Part shown: positions 34,989 through 42,768 of the stretch, piece after piece
How positions within the stretch are numbered: the stretch's first letter is position 1
Layout: each line of letters opens with the position of its first letter
Assembly (NCBI RefSeq): GCF_002215495.1
Contig: NZ_CP021378.1
Span: 1,014,417-1,078,416, forward strand
DNA length: 64,000 bases
Source of the DNA: Porphyrobacter sp. CACIAM 03H1
GTDB lineage: Bacteria; Pseudomonadota; Alphaproteobacteria; Sphingomonadales; Sphingomonadaceae
Direction: 5' to 3'
Translations under genes and position numbers: made by a program
Notes under the pieces: generated by a model
The model's input: the letters and a program-made list of their open reading frames with translations, nothing else
Databases searched by the model: none
What the model was told of the DNA's origin: nothing

Positions 34989-35957
34989 TCAGAACGAGGC
35001 GGTGATCGAGAACACCACGGTCGCATCCGAGATCGAATTGCCCGCGAGCGTGGCGAAGTTCGGGCGGATGCGGTTCGCTTCGGCTTCGGAGATGTCGGTG
35101 TCGACATAGGCGACCGACAAGGTCAGGCCCGAGATCGGCACGATGTCCGCGCCGATCAGCCAGTCGAAATAGGTGCCCGTGGGCGCGATGCTGGTGCCGT
35201 TGGGGCCGAGGCCGGGGTTGCCGTCGGAATAGCCGAGGTGCGCCTTGAGCGTGATCGGCGCGCCATCCACGGCATAGGCCGCATCGCCCGCGAGGTAGAG
35301 GTTGTCCTCCTTGTCGCCGGGATTGAAGCCGCCGCCCACCGGGAAGACATTCCCGAGCGCCTCCTGCGAGGGCGCATAGGCGACGGTCCCGGTCAGCGAG
35401 ACCGGGCCGACCGCGCCCGAAAGCCTTGCGTAGAGCTCGGCGAAATCGGTGGTGTCGGCGCCGCTCGGATACATGAACCACGTCACGCCGGTATCGAGCG
35501 TGCCTTCGCCGACCGGGAACTTGAACCCGGCAATCAGGTCGAGCTCCATGTTGGCCCCGCCGAAGGTGCCCCAGCCCGCAAGGTTCGATCCCCAGGCGCC
35601 GACATAGAAGCCGCTTTCGTGGCTGATCGTGATGCCGCCCTGCACCGCCATTCCCTCGTCGCTCTGCGATACGCCGCGGAAGCGGTAGTCGCTGGTCAGC
35701 GTCGCGGCGCCCGAGATGGTGATGGCCGGGGTGTCGTCTTCCTGGCCCATGGTCCGCGCCGGATCGAGCGGGGCGATCGCGGGCAGGGCGAGGGACGCGC
35801 CCTCGGCTCCGGTGATGACGATGGCGGTGTCTGCTTCGGCTCCGGTGCCGGCCGCGGGGCTGGTGATGGTTTCCTGCGACTCCGCGGCGAAGGCGGGAGT
35901 GGCAAGGCTGGCGGCGAGTGCGACAGCCGAGATGGCTGCTGCGAAACGGATGGACAT
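34989..35957 (-). CDS. TorF family putative outer-membrane porin
   Basis: A 322-residue beta-barrel protein: signal peptide ending TPAFAAE, an Ala/Glu-rich linker, then the TorF opening ISGAATLTSDYRFRGVSQSD, which is the family signature, and a C-terminal phenylalanine (VVFSITASF) for BAM-dependent insertion. The function of TorF proteins is unclear; they are proposed porins. Its leader (35957-35996) can fold so that GGAG of the ribosome site pairs with an upstream GGAACGATCC, and the outer-membrane gene at 36243-37235 has the same leader. It ends at a strong terminator, so it is monocistronic. Confidence 0.88.
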   Translation of the reverse strand: MSIRFAAAISAVALAASLATPAFAAESQETITSPAAGTGAEADTAIVITGAEGASLALPAIAPLDPARTMGQEDDTPAITISGAATLTSDYRFRGVSQSDEGMAVQGGITISHESGFYVGAWGSNLAGWGTFGGANMELDLIAGFKFPVGEGTLDTGVTWFMYPSGADTTDFAELYARLSGAVGPVSLTGTVAYAPSQEALGNVFPVGGGFNPGDKEDNLYLAGDAAYAVDGAPITLKAHLGYSDGNPGLGPNGTSIAPTGTYFDWLIGADIVPISGLTLSVAYVDTDISEAEANRIRPNFATLAGNSISDATVVFSITASF

Positions 35958-35996
35958 AAGGAACGCTCCATGAAGAGGTTGGATCGTTCCACCTGC
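35958..35996 (-). promoter_or_regulatory. 5' leader hairpin that can hide the ribosome site, copy 1
   Basis: On the minus strand GGAACGATCC (35990-35981) can pair with GGAGCGTTCC (35969-35960) over ten positions with one mismatch. This encloses an ACCTCTT-containing loop and covers the GGAG ribosome-binding site just before ATG 35957. Sequence and position are shared with the leader at 37236-37275. Confidence 0.6.
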
Positions 35997-36187
35997 GCGG
36001 CGTGCAGGGTTTATTCTCCGAAGAATCGGGCCCCCGTCACGTCACGGTCATCATCTTGCAAGGGCCGTTTGCGCACAAAGCTTATGTGGAGGGCGGGATT
36101 CTTATTATCTTCTTGCGTGTCATTCCTGCAACAGTTTGAAGGTTAGAAGACCGGAAGATCGCGCAGCGCCTTCTCCGGAAGCACGAA

Positions 36188-36219
36188 GGGCGCTGCCGCC
36201 GTCGCCGGCAGCAGCGCCC
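36188..36219 (-). terminator. Terminator-like hairpin after the second outer-membrane protein gene
   Basis: GGGCGCTGCTGCC pairs with GGCGGCAGCGCCC on the minus strand (13 bp with one T·G wobble) around a six-base loop, 23 bases past the stop. Only a weak TTCGTGCTT tract follows. Confidence 0.7.
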
Positions 36220-36242
36220 CTGGCGGGCTCGGGGTCGGGCGA

Positions 36243-37235
36243 TCAGAACGACATACCGACCGCGAGCTTGTAGAAGTCGCCGCGGTTGCCGCCCGCGCCG
36301 CCGCCTTCCTCGATGCCGCCGGTGAAGCGGGCGAAGAAGCCCTTGCTCAGCGAGAACTGCACGTAGGGGCCATACCATTCATAGACGTTCGAGGCACTGC
36401 CGCCGGGCAGATCGGCGCGGGTGTTGGCGAGGAACTCGATATGGGCGCCAGCCGAGAAGTTGCTGCTGAACTTGTAGCCGGCGTTGATCCAGGTGTGCAG
36501 GAAGTCGAGCGCGCCGACATTGTCGCTGCGGTTGCGCAGCGCGGCGTAGTAGCCGCCGTAGAACTCGCCTTCGAACTTGTCGTCGCTGTAGTTGATGGTG
36601 AGGCTCGGCACGATGCCGTCGAACACGTTGCCGCCATTGAGGGTGGTGGTGGTGTTGCGGGGTCCGCGCCCGAGGTTGCCGCGCGACAGCAGCGCGCCGT
36701 TCGTGATGCCGATCTGCGGCTTGATCGCCAGCTTGCCGTCTGCGGCGATGAAGTTGGCGCCGATGCCGAATTCGGTCCACAGGTCGGAGCCGAGGCCGGT
36801 GGCGCTCGAGAAGTCCGAGGTGGTCCACAGGATGCCGTAGAAGCTCAGGTCGACCTTCTCGCCGACCGGGATGAGGCCGTTGAAGGTGGGGTAGAAGCCG
36901 AAGAAGGCATCCTGGTTGAGCACGACGGAGAAACGTTCCCCGCGCCCGCCCGAGCCATCCTGCGCGGCAGCGGCGGCGGCGACCATGACCGCGCTCGAGA
37001 CGGCGGTCTCGCCGGTGCCGAGGCCCACGGGAATCGCGTTCCCGGCCGGGGCGGCGCCCACGGCGAGGTCGAAGCCCGCGGCCTCGTCATCGGAGGGCTT
37101 GGCGGCGTTGGTGACGACGATGGTGGCGGCCGCGGCATCGATCGCGGCGGCGTCCGGCCCTTGCGCGAAGGCCGGGGCCGACAGGGCGCAGCCCAGGGTC
37201 AGCGCCGAGGCGGCACAAGCAAAACGAAGTTTCAT
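36243..37235 (-). CDS. Outer-membrane beta-barrel protein (DUF6733/porin-like)
   Basis: A 330-residue exported protein with signal peptide MKLRFACAASALTLGCALSAPAFAQ, an Ala-rich linker (about 25-95), then alternating strands beginning RFSVVLNQDAFFGFYPTFNG and ending KLAVGMSF, a barrel terminus with final Phe. The repeated Tyr/Phe-Gly girdle (FYGGYYAAL, YGPYVQFSL) supports an outer-membrane barrel. It is not a sequence repeat of the TorF-like neighbour, but the two share the 5' leader and the Ala-rich linker. The family label is tentative. ATG 37235 has CAGGAG 12 bases upstream. Confidence 0.75.
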   Translation of the reverse strand: MKLRFACAASALTLGCALSAPAFAQGPDAAAIDAAAATIVVTNAAKPSDDEAAGFDLAVGAAPAGNAIPVGLGTGETAVSSAVMVAAAAAAQDGSGGRGERFSVVLNQDAFFGFYPTFNGLIPVGEKVDLSFYGILWTTSDFSSATGLGSDLWTEFGIGANFIAADGKLAIKPQIGITNGALLSRGNLGRGPRNTTTTLNGGNVFDGIVPSLTINYSDDKFEGEFYGGYYAALRNRSDNVGALDFLHTWINAGYKFSSNFSAGAHIEFLANTRADLPGGSASNVYEWYGPYVQFSLSKGFFARFTGGIEEGGGAGGNRGDFYKLAVGMSF

Positions 37236-37275
37236 ATGGAACGCTCCTGAAAGAGAGGTGGGACCGTTCCGCCTG
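37236..37275 (-). promoter_or_regulatory. 5' leader hairpin that can hide the ribosome site, copy 2
   Basis: GGAACGGTCC (37270-37261) can pair with GGAGCGTTCC (37247-37238), ten positions with one mismatch, with loop CACCTCTCTTTCA. The ribosome-binding GGAG is inside the stem. The upstream word CGCAGG and the ACCTCT loop are also conserved with the leader at 35958-35996. Confidence 0.6.
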
Positions 37276-37423
37276 CGTGCTGCGTCTTGACCTTCTTTTG
37301 TTTCGAACGGGTTCCGTTCGCAGCAAGAAAGCCAAATAACGCCCGCCTCGCGCCGCACAATTCGTTATGTGCCGCGATTTGTCATATTGTCCGGGTACTG
37401 TTGCTGTGATGAAACAAATTCCA

Positions 37424-37462
37424 AATACTCATTCTATATTTATTAGAGTATTCGAATAGAAT
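37424..37462. repeat. AT-rich interlocking inverted repeats
   Basis: AATACTC (37424-37430) and GAGTATT (37446-37452) are complementary, as are ATTCTAT (37431-37437) and ATAGAAT (37456-37462). The order a-b-a'-b' is that of a pseudoknot. It sits in a conspicuously AT-rich island of about 100 bases downstream of the alcohol dehydrogenase gene. The remaining 37276-37497 gap shows nothing else recognisable. Confidence 0.5.
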
Positions 37463-37497
37463 TATCATCGAAGATAGCAGAACATGCAGATGTGTGT

Positions 37498-38568
37498 TCA
37501 GGCGGTGCGCAGGCTCTCCATGTCGATGACGAAGCGGTACTTGATGTCGCTTGCCTCCATCCGGTCGTAGGCGCTCTGGATGTCCTGCATCCGGATCACC
37601 TCGATATCGGGCAGGATGCCGTGCGCGGCGCAGAAATCGAGCATCTCCTGCGTTTCGGCGAGGCCGCCGATGCCGCTTCCGGTCAGCACCTTGCGCCCCA
37701 GGAGCACGCCGGTGTGCAACTCGGGCATCATGTCGATCATCCCGACCAGCACCTGCACCCCGTCGATCCGCAGCAGGTGGAGATAGGGCGTGACGTCGTG
37801 GCGCACCGGAATGGTGTTCAGCACCATGTCGAACCGCCCGCGTGCGGCCTTCATCGCCGCCTTGTCGGAAGTGTTGAGGAAGGCATGGGCGCCCAGCTTC
37901 TCGGCGTCGGCGCGCTTGCCCTCGCTGCGCGACAGCACGGTCACCTCGGCCCCCATCGCCGCCGCCAGCTTCACCCCCATGTGCCCCAGCCCGCCAAGCC
38001 CGGCGACCGCGACCTTGCTGCCGGGCCCGACTTTCCAGGTGCGAAGCGGCGAGTAGGAGGTGATCCCCGCGCACAGCAGCGGCGCGGCCTCGGCCATCGG
38101 CAGGCTGTCGGGCACCTTGAGCACGAATTCCTCGCGCGCCACGATCCGCTCGGAATAGCCGCCGTGGGTCGGCGAACCGTCGCGCCGGTCGGTGCCGTTG
38201 TAGGTCCCGGTCATCCCGCCATCGAGGCAGTATTGTTCGAGGTCCGCCTCGCAATGGGCGCATTCCATGCAGGAATCGACCATGCACCCGATCGCCACCC
38301 GGTCGCCCACCTTGTGGCGGGTGACGCTCTCGCCGACCGCGGCAACGATGCCGACGATCTCGTGCCCCGGCACCACCGGATAGGTCGTGCGCCCCCAGTC
38401 GTTGCGGACGGTGTGGAGATCGGAGTGGCAGATGCCGCAATGTGTGATCTCGATCAGCACGTCGTCGTGGCGCAGGCCCCGGCGGGTGATCGACATCGGT
38501 CCGACCCCGCTGTCGGGCGCGGTCGCGCCAAAGGCCTTGGTCGGATATTCGTTGGTGGCGGTGGCCAT
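37498..38568 (-). CDS. Zinc-dependent NAD(P)(H) alcohol dehydrogenase (cinnamyl-alcohol/YahK type)
   Basis: A 356-residue medium-chain dehydrogenase. Catalytic zinc ligands are Cys in ITHCGICHSDLH and the following His/Glu of PGHEIVGIV. The structural zinc site is the four-cysteine lobe CMVDSCMECAHCEADLEQYC, and the cofactor fold is VAGLGGLGHMGVKLAAAMGA. The SRSEGKR segment after the Rossmann fold favours NADP(H). This branch reduces a broad set of aldehydes. It lies downstream of the SDR gene in the same direction, separated by a dispersed repeat (38581-38684), so co-transcription is uncertain. Confidence 0.93.
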   Translation of the reverse strand: MATATNEYPTKAFGATAPDSGVGPMSITRRGLRHDDVLIEITHCGICHSDLHTVRNDWGRTTYPVVPGHEIVGIVAAVGESVTRHKVGDRVAIGCMVDSCMECAHCEADLEQYCLDGGMTGTYNGTDRRDGSPTHGGYSERIVAREEFVLKVPDSLPMAEAAPLLCAGITSYSPLRTWKVGPGSKVAVAGLGGLGHMGVKLAAAMGAEVTVLSRSEGKRADAEKLGAHAFLNTSDKAAMKAARGRFDMVLNTIPVRHDVTPYLHLLRIDGVQVLVGMIDMMPELHTGVLLGRKVLTGSGIGGLAETQEMLDFCAAHGILPDIEVIRMQDIQSAYDRMEASDIKYRFVIDMESLRTA

Positions 38569-38580
38569 CTTCGTTTCACC

Positions 38581-38684
38581 TCGTCATTGCGAGCGGAGCG
38601 AAGCAACCCACGGACTGGCAGTTCTGCACCCCGCCACGGCTGTCCATGGATTGCCACGTCGCCTGCGGCTCCTCGCAATGACGA
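38581..38684. repeat. Dispersed inverted repeat, family B copy 1
   Basis: About 104 bases bounded by TCGTCATTGCGAG and CTCGCAATGACGA, with internal TCCATGGATTGCCACGTCGC. A second copy in the opposite arrangement lies at 48571-48674 with the same length. It sits between the SDR and alcohol dehydrogenase genes. Confidence 0.75.
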
Positions 38685-38700
38685 CGGTGGTGAGAAACCT

Positions 38701-39495
38701 CTACTTCGGCGGCATCCTGATGGCACCATCGAGCCGGAACTGGTGCCCGTTGATGTAGCTGTTGCGCGCGATCTCGAGCACCAGCGACGCGAATTCCTCC
38801 GGCTCGCCGAGGCGCTTGGGGAAGGGCACGCTGGCATTGAGCTGCGCCCACATCGGCGGGTTCCGGTCCTTCATCCCCAGCATGAGGGGCGTGGCGAAGA
38901 TCCCGGGCATGACCGAATTGACCCGGATGCCGAGGTCCATCAGGTCGCGCGCCATCGGCAGGACGAGGCCGTTCACCCCGGCCTTGCAGCTCCCGTAGAT
39001 CACCTGCCCGATCTGCCCGTCCTGCGCGGCGACGCTGGCGGTGAGGATGATGCAGCCGCGCTCCCCGTCCTCGTTCAACGGCTCGGCATTGGCCATGCCC
39101 AGCGCCGAGATGCTGGCAACACGGTAGCTGGCGACGAGGATGCCCTCGGCACCGAAGGCGTAATCCTCGGTGGACAGGCGCTTGTAGGCCCCGGCCTCCT
39201 TGTCCCAGCCGAGCGTCTTGCCGCGCCTGCTCGCCATCGCGCAGTGGAGCGTCACGCGCTCCTGCCCGTGGGCCGCGCGGGCGGCGGCAAAGCCCGCCTC
39301 GACGCTCGCCTCGTCCATGATGTCGACATGGTGGAAGGTGCCGCCAATCGCCTTCGCGTGGGCCTCACCCGCCTCCTCGTTGATGTCGAAGATCGCGACC
39401 CTGCAGCCCGCATCCGCAAAGGCCTGCGCGCTCGCCTTGCCCAGCCCGCTCGCCCCGCCGGTGACAACCACGGCCATGCCGCTTTCGAATTTCAT
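38701..39495 (-). CDS. SDR family dehydrogenase, 3-hydroxyacyl-CoA dehydrogenase type II-like
   Basis: Oxidises a secondary alcohol with NAD. The Rossmann entry VVVTGGASGLGKASAQAFADAG, the acidic NAD-selecting FDINEEAG and the YGSCKAG catalytic Tyr-Lys pair are all present. The overall pattern, including MASRRGKTLGWDKE and the long substrate loop GIFATPLMLGM, is close to human HSD10/3-hydroxy-2-methylbutyryl-CoA dehydrogenases of isoleucine and fatty-acid breakdown. The canonical NNAG is altered. I chose ATG 39495 (MKFESG) as the usual family start; ATGs at 39504 and 39513 are possible. About 264 residues. Confidence 0.88.
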   Translation of the reverse strand: MKFESGMAVVVTGGASGLGKASAQAFADAGCRVAIFDINEEAGEAHAKAIGGTFHHVDIMDEASVEAGFAAARAAHGQERVTLHCAMASRRGKTLGWDKEAGAYKRLSTEDYAFGAEGILVASYRVASISALGMANAEPLNEDGERGCIILTASVAAQDGQIGQVIYGSCKAGVNGLVLPMARDLMDLGIRVNSVMPGIFATPLMLGMKDRNPPMWAQLNASVPFPKRLGEPEEFASLVLEIARNSYINGHQFRLDGAIRMPPK

Positions 39496-39592
39496 GACTT
39501 CCATTTCTCCCACAATCTGTTTTGCCCGTGGCTAGGCCTTTCGCGGCGATGGCGCTAGCTCTTCAAATTGCGGGAGCGGCGCCATGCGCGAA

Positions 39593-39610
39593 CGGTCGCC
39601 TAACTGTCAT
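39593..39610 (+). promoter_or_regulatory. Possible PhoB box upstream of the phytase gene
   Basis: CTGTCAT at 39604-39610 is an exact PhoB half-site. Eleven bases upstream, CGGTCGC (39593-39599) matches it at 4 of 7 positions. The 11-base spacing is right for direct PhoB repeats, but the first half is poor. The phosphate-scavenging genes downstream are the reason to consider it. Confidence 0.35.
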
Positions 39611-39660
39611 GCTTGCGGCCTAGGGGCGGGCCATTCGGGACGAAAACGGGGTGGCTCGGC

Positions 39661-40701
39661 ATGATCAGACCTTTCCACGGCTTTGCGCTGCTCGCGCTCG
39701 GCATCGCAGGCGCCTGCGCGACGGTTCCGGCGATCACCGGCGATCCGGCGGTCACCGTCACCGCGCGGGCCGAGACCCCGCCGGTCGGCACGGCGCGCGA
39801 GGATGCGGCCGACGATGCCGCGATCTGGCGCAACCCGGCCAATCCGGCCGCGAGCCTGATCGTCGGCACCGACAAGAAGGGCGGCCTTTACGTCTACGAC
39901 CTGAAGGGTGCCCAGAAGAGCTTCCTCGCCGGCCCCGGCCTCAACAATGTCGACCTGATAGAACTGTCCGCCGGCCGCGTGCTGGTGGTGGCGAGCGACC
40001 GCAGCGACCTTGCCACGGTGCAGCTGTTCCTCACCCTGCTCGACACCGCGACGGGCCAGCTCGCGCCGGCGGGCAGGATCGCGGTCGGCCCGGGCGAGGG
40101 CTACGGCATCTGCATGGTCAAGCCCGCCGGACGCGAGGGCGTGATCGCCTTCAGCGCGCCCAAGCAGGGCACGATCTACCGCACGCTCATCACGCAAGGG
40201 CCGGACGGCACCTTCAGCGGCACCACCACCACGCTCGCGCAGGTGCCGACCCAGACCGAGGGCTGCATCGCCGATCCGCGCACGAACACGCTCTACATCG
40301 GCGAGGAAGATGCCGGGATCTGGGCGATCGACATGACCACCGGCGCCGAGCGCATGGTCGCCGCCGTCGACAACAGGATGCTGGTCGCCGATGTCGAGGG
40401 CCTCGCCATCGCGCCCGAAGGGGCGAACGGGGGCTATCTCGTCGCCTCCTCGCAGGGCGACAACGCCTATGCCGTCTTCCGCCTGCCTGATGTGACGCCG
40501 GTGGGCCGGTTCCGCATCGCGGCGGGGGCTTTCGGCAGCGTTCAGGAGACCGACGGGATCGAGCTGGACAACCGCGATTTCGGACCCGATTTCCCCGGCG
40601 GCATCTTCATGGCACAGGACGGCATGAACGCGCCCAAGGCCCAGAACTTCAAATTCGTGCGGTGGGACGATATTCTCGCCGCGCTCCAGACAGGACAGTG
40701 A
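39661..40701 (+). CDS. Exported beta-propeller phytase (3-phytase)
   Basis: Releases phosphate from phytate or related phosphoesters in a calcium-dependent way. The 346-residue protein begins with a hydrophobic signal ending GIAGACATVP, possibly a lipoprotein signal though the lipobox is imperfect. Family segments follow: EDAADDAAIWRNPANPAASL, GTDKKGGLYVYDLKG, GPGLNNVDLI, QTEGCIADPRTNTLYIGEED and VADVEGLAI. These hold the acidic calcium ligands and the propeller blades. It is followed after 10 bases by a PhoX-type phosphatase gene, so the two likely form a phosphate-acquisition operon. Confidence 0.92.
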   Translation: MIRPFHGFALLALGIAGACATVPAITGDPAVTVTARAETPPVGTAREDAADDAAIWRNPANPAASLIVGTDKKGGLYVYDLKGAQKSFLAGPGLNNVDLIELSAGRVLVVASDRSDLATVQLFLTLLDTATGQLAPAGRIAVGPGEGYGICMVKPAGREGVIAFSAPKQGTIYRTLITQGPDGTFSGTTTTLAQVPTQTEGCIADPRTNTLYIGEEDAGIWAIDMTTGAERMVAAVDNRMLVADVEGLAIAPEGANGGYLVASSQGDNAYAVFRLPDVTPVGRFRIAAGAFGSVQETDGIELDNRDFGPDFPGGIFMAQDGMNAPKAQNFKFVRWDDILAALQTGQ

Positions 40702-40711
40702 CCCCCCGACC

Positions 40712-42070
40712 ATGACGACCACGCCCATCGCTCCCGATCGCCGCCGCTTCCTCGGCACGGCCGCCACCGCCACCGCCTTCGCGGCGCTCGTCGCCAGCGG
40801 CTGCATGGCGCGGGGCAACGCAGGATCGGCGGGCGCGACCGGCACCGGCGGCAGCGCCGCGCCCTACGGTCCCCTGACGCCCGACCCCGAGGGCTTCCTC
40901 GACCTGCCCGAAGGCTTCTCCTACCGCGTCATCTCCCGCCTCGGCATGGCGATGGACGACGGCGGCACCGTGCCCGACCGCGCCGACGGGATGGGGTGCT
41001 TCGACCTCGGCAACGGCGAGATCGCGCTGGTGCGCAACCACGAACTCCAGCCGCGTCACGATGCGGGCGGGCCGATCGCCAAGGGCTACGGCAAGCGCAA
41101 TGGCGCCTTCGTCCCCGGGGGGACGACCACCATCGTGCTCGATGCGGCGACACTCGCGGTCAAGCGCCAGTTCCGCAGCCTCGGCGGCACGATCCGCAAC
41201 TGTTCGGGCGGGGTGACCCCGTGGGGCAGCTGGCTGACCTGCGAGGAGGCCCCGACCGGCCCCGGCCAGCCCTATGGCGAAGGGCTGGAGCAGGATCACG
41301 GCTGGGTGTTCGAGGTACCCGCCTCGGCCCGCGGCCTTGTCGATGCCGTGCCGCTGAAGGCGCTGGGCCGCTTCAACCACGAGGCCGCCGTCGTCGATCC
41401 GGCGACGGGCATCGTCTACCAGACCGAGGACCGCGACGATTCGGTGCTCTACCGCTTCCTCCCCAAGACCCCCGGCCGCCTCGCCGAAGGCGGGCGGCTC
41501 CAGGCGATGGTCGTCGAAGGGCTGCGCGACACGCGCAACTGGAACGGCACGGCGATGGAGGTGGGCAAGCCCTACCGCGTCTCGTGGATCGATCTCGATG
41601 ATGTGGAAGCCCCGAAGGACGACCTGCGCCAGAGGGCGGCGGCGCGCGGCGCGGCGCTGGTCGCGCGGGGCGAGGGGCTGCACATGGGCGAGAACGCCGT
41701 TTTCGCCTGCTGCACCAGCGGCGGGGCGGCGCAGCTCGGGCAGATCCTCAAGCTGACCCCCGGTCTCGCGGGCGCACCGGACACGGTCGAGTTGTTCTTC
41801 GAAAGCCGCAGCAAGGCCCAGTTCGATTACGGCGACAACCTCACCGTCGCTCCGAGCGGACACCTGATCGTGTGCGAGGACCAGTACACCGACGTGGTCG
41901 ACAACCACATCCGCGGCATCACCCCGGCCGGCGAGGCCTATTCGATCGCGCGGCTGCGGGCGCAGACAGAGCTGGCCGGCGGCTGCTTCTCGCCCGACGG
42001 CAAGTGGCTGTTCGTCAACGTCTATTCCCCCGCAGCGACGCTGGCGATCACCGGCCCCTGGGCCGCCTGA
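40712..42070 (+). CDS. PhoX-type alkaline phosphatase (DUF839), Tat-exported
   Basis: A 452-residue secreted phosphatase-like beta-propeller. It begins with a twin-arginine signal (DRRRFLGTAATATAFAAL), consistent with folded export of a metal-loaded PhoX enzyme. Family marks are LVRNHELQPRHD, TPWGSWLTCEEA, RFNHEAAVVDPATG, YQTEDRDDSVLYRFLP and the late LIVCEDQYTD, the acidic clusters that bind Ca2+ and iron. It is shorter than classical PhoX (about 600 residues) but of the size of many DUF839 proteins, so substrate range is uncertain. It is encoded between the phytase and a small membrane protein. Confidence 0.88.
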   Translation: MTTTPIAPDRRRFLGTAATATAFAALVASGCMARGNAGSAGATGTGGSAAPYGPLTPDPEGFLDLPEGFSYRVISRLGMAMDDGGTVPDRADGMGCFDLGNGEIALVRNHELQPRHDAGGPIAKGYGKRNGAFVPGGTTTIVLDAATLAVKRQFRSLGGTIRNCSGGVTPWGSWLTCEEAPTGPGQPYGEGLEQDHGWVFEVPASARGLVDAVPLKALGRFNHEAAVVDPATGIVYQTEDRDDSVLYRFLPKTPGRLAEGGRLQAMVVEGLRDTRNWNGTAMEVGKPYRVSWIDLDDVEAPKDDLRQRAAARGAALVARGEGLHMGENAVFACCTSGGAAQLGQILKLTPGLAGAPDTVELFFESRSKAQFDYGDNLTVAPSGHLIVCEDQYTDVVDNHIRGITPAGEAYSIARLRAQTELAGGCFSPDGKWLFVNVYSPAATLAITGPWAA

Positions 42071-42080
42071 CCGGGACGCG

Positions 42081-42644
42081 GTGGACGGCTTTCTCCTGTC
42101 GCTGCTGCTGGTCGCCGCACTCGCCGCGGGTGGGCGCGACCAGTGGATGGTGGCGCGCTGGGCCGGGGCGCTGGGGCAGAGCGGGCAGCTGCTGGCGGTG
42201 GCGGTGGTCTCGTCCTGCCTCGCCGCGGCCGCGATGGCCTGGATCGGGGCCGAGTTCGCGAGCCTGCTCCCGCGCCGCGCGGGACAGATGCTGGTCGCTT
42301 TCGCGCTCGCCATGGCCGCCGCCGAACTTGCCCTGCCGGTCCGCCCGAAGGTGCCGGACGAGCCGACCCGCTCGCTCGGCGCGATCCTCGTGGTGCTGCT
42401 CGCCCGCCAGATCGGCGATGCCGCCCGCTTCGCCGTCTTCGCCCTCGCGGCCTGGACCGCCTTGCCGTTCACCGCCGGCCTCGGCGGGGCACTGGGCGGC
42501 GCCGTGGCGGTGGGGCTGGGCTGGACGGCCGGGCCCGAGGCGTTGGCGCGGCTTCCCTTGCGGGCGGTGCGGATCGCGCTGGCCGTGGCCCTCGCCCTCG
42601 CGGCGCTCTTCATCGGTCTCGACGCCCGTTTCGCCGCATTCTGA
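42081..42644 (+). CDS. Small membrane protein, possibly TMEM165/GDT1-like
   Basis: A 187-residue protein with about six hydrophobic helices in two similar halves. It starts with GTG 42081, ten bases after the phosphatase stop. The two halves carry AAGGRDQWMVARWA and LARQIGDAARFAVFALA at the positions where UPF0016/GDT1 manganese or calcium transporters have E-x-G-D-K/R motifs. The glutamates are missing here, so the assignment is weak. If correct it would be a degenerate cation transporter; calcium supply to the exported phytase and PhoX is a speculative link. It shares direction and tight spacing with both. Confidence 0.6.
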   Translation: MDGFLLSLLLVAALAAGGRDQWMVARWAGALGQSGQLLAVAVVSSCLAAAAMAWIGAEFASLLPRRAGQMLVAFALAMAAAELALPVRPKVPDEPTRSLGAILVVLLARQIGDAARFAVFALAAWTALPFTAGLGGALGGAVAVGLGWTAGPEALARLPLRAVRIALAVALALAALFIGLDARFAAF

Positions 42645-42683
42645 TCGCTTTTGTCGATCACCGAGAAGACAACTTTCCCGAAA

Positions 42684-42707
42684 CCCAATCCATTTTCCTG
42701 CATTGGG
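42684..42707. promoter_or_regulatory. Inverted repeat in the dps promoter region
   Basis: CCCAAT at 42684-42689 and ATTGGG at 42702-42707 form a perfect 6-bp inverted repeat 12 bases apart. It is directly followed by GATAATGA, which resembles a -10 box, about 60 bases upstream of the dps start. Possible operator for a stress regulator. Confidence 0.4.
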
Positions 42708-42768
42708 ATAATGACCACATGGGCGACACCCCTAAGTCACCCGCGAACCACAAGACGGAGAAAATGCA

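Noticed and set aside
42081..42644. Confident call of a GDT1 manganese transporter
   Set aside because: The defining E-x-G-D-K/R motifs are degenerate, so only a tentative resemblance is reported.
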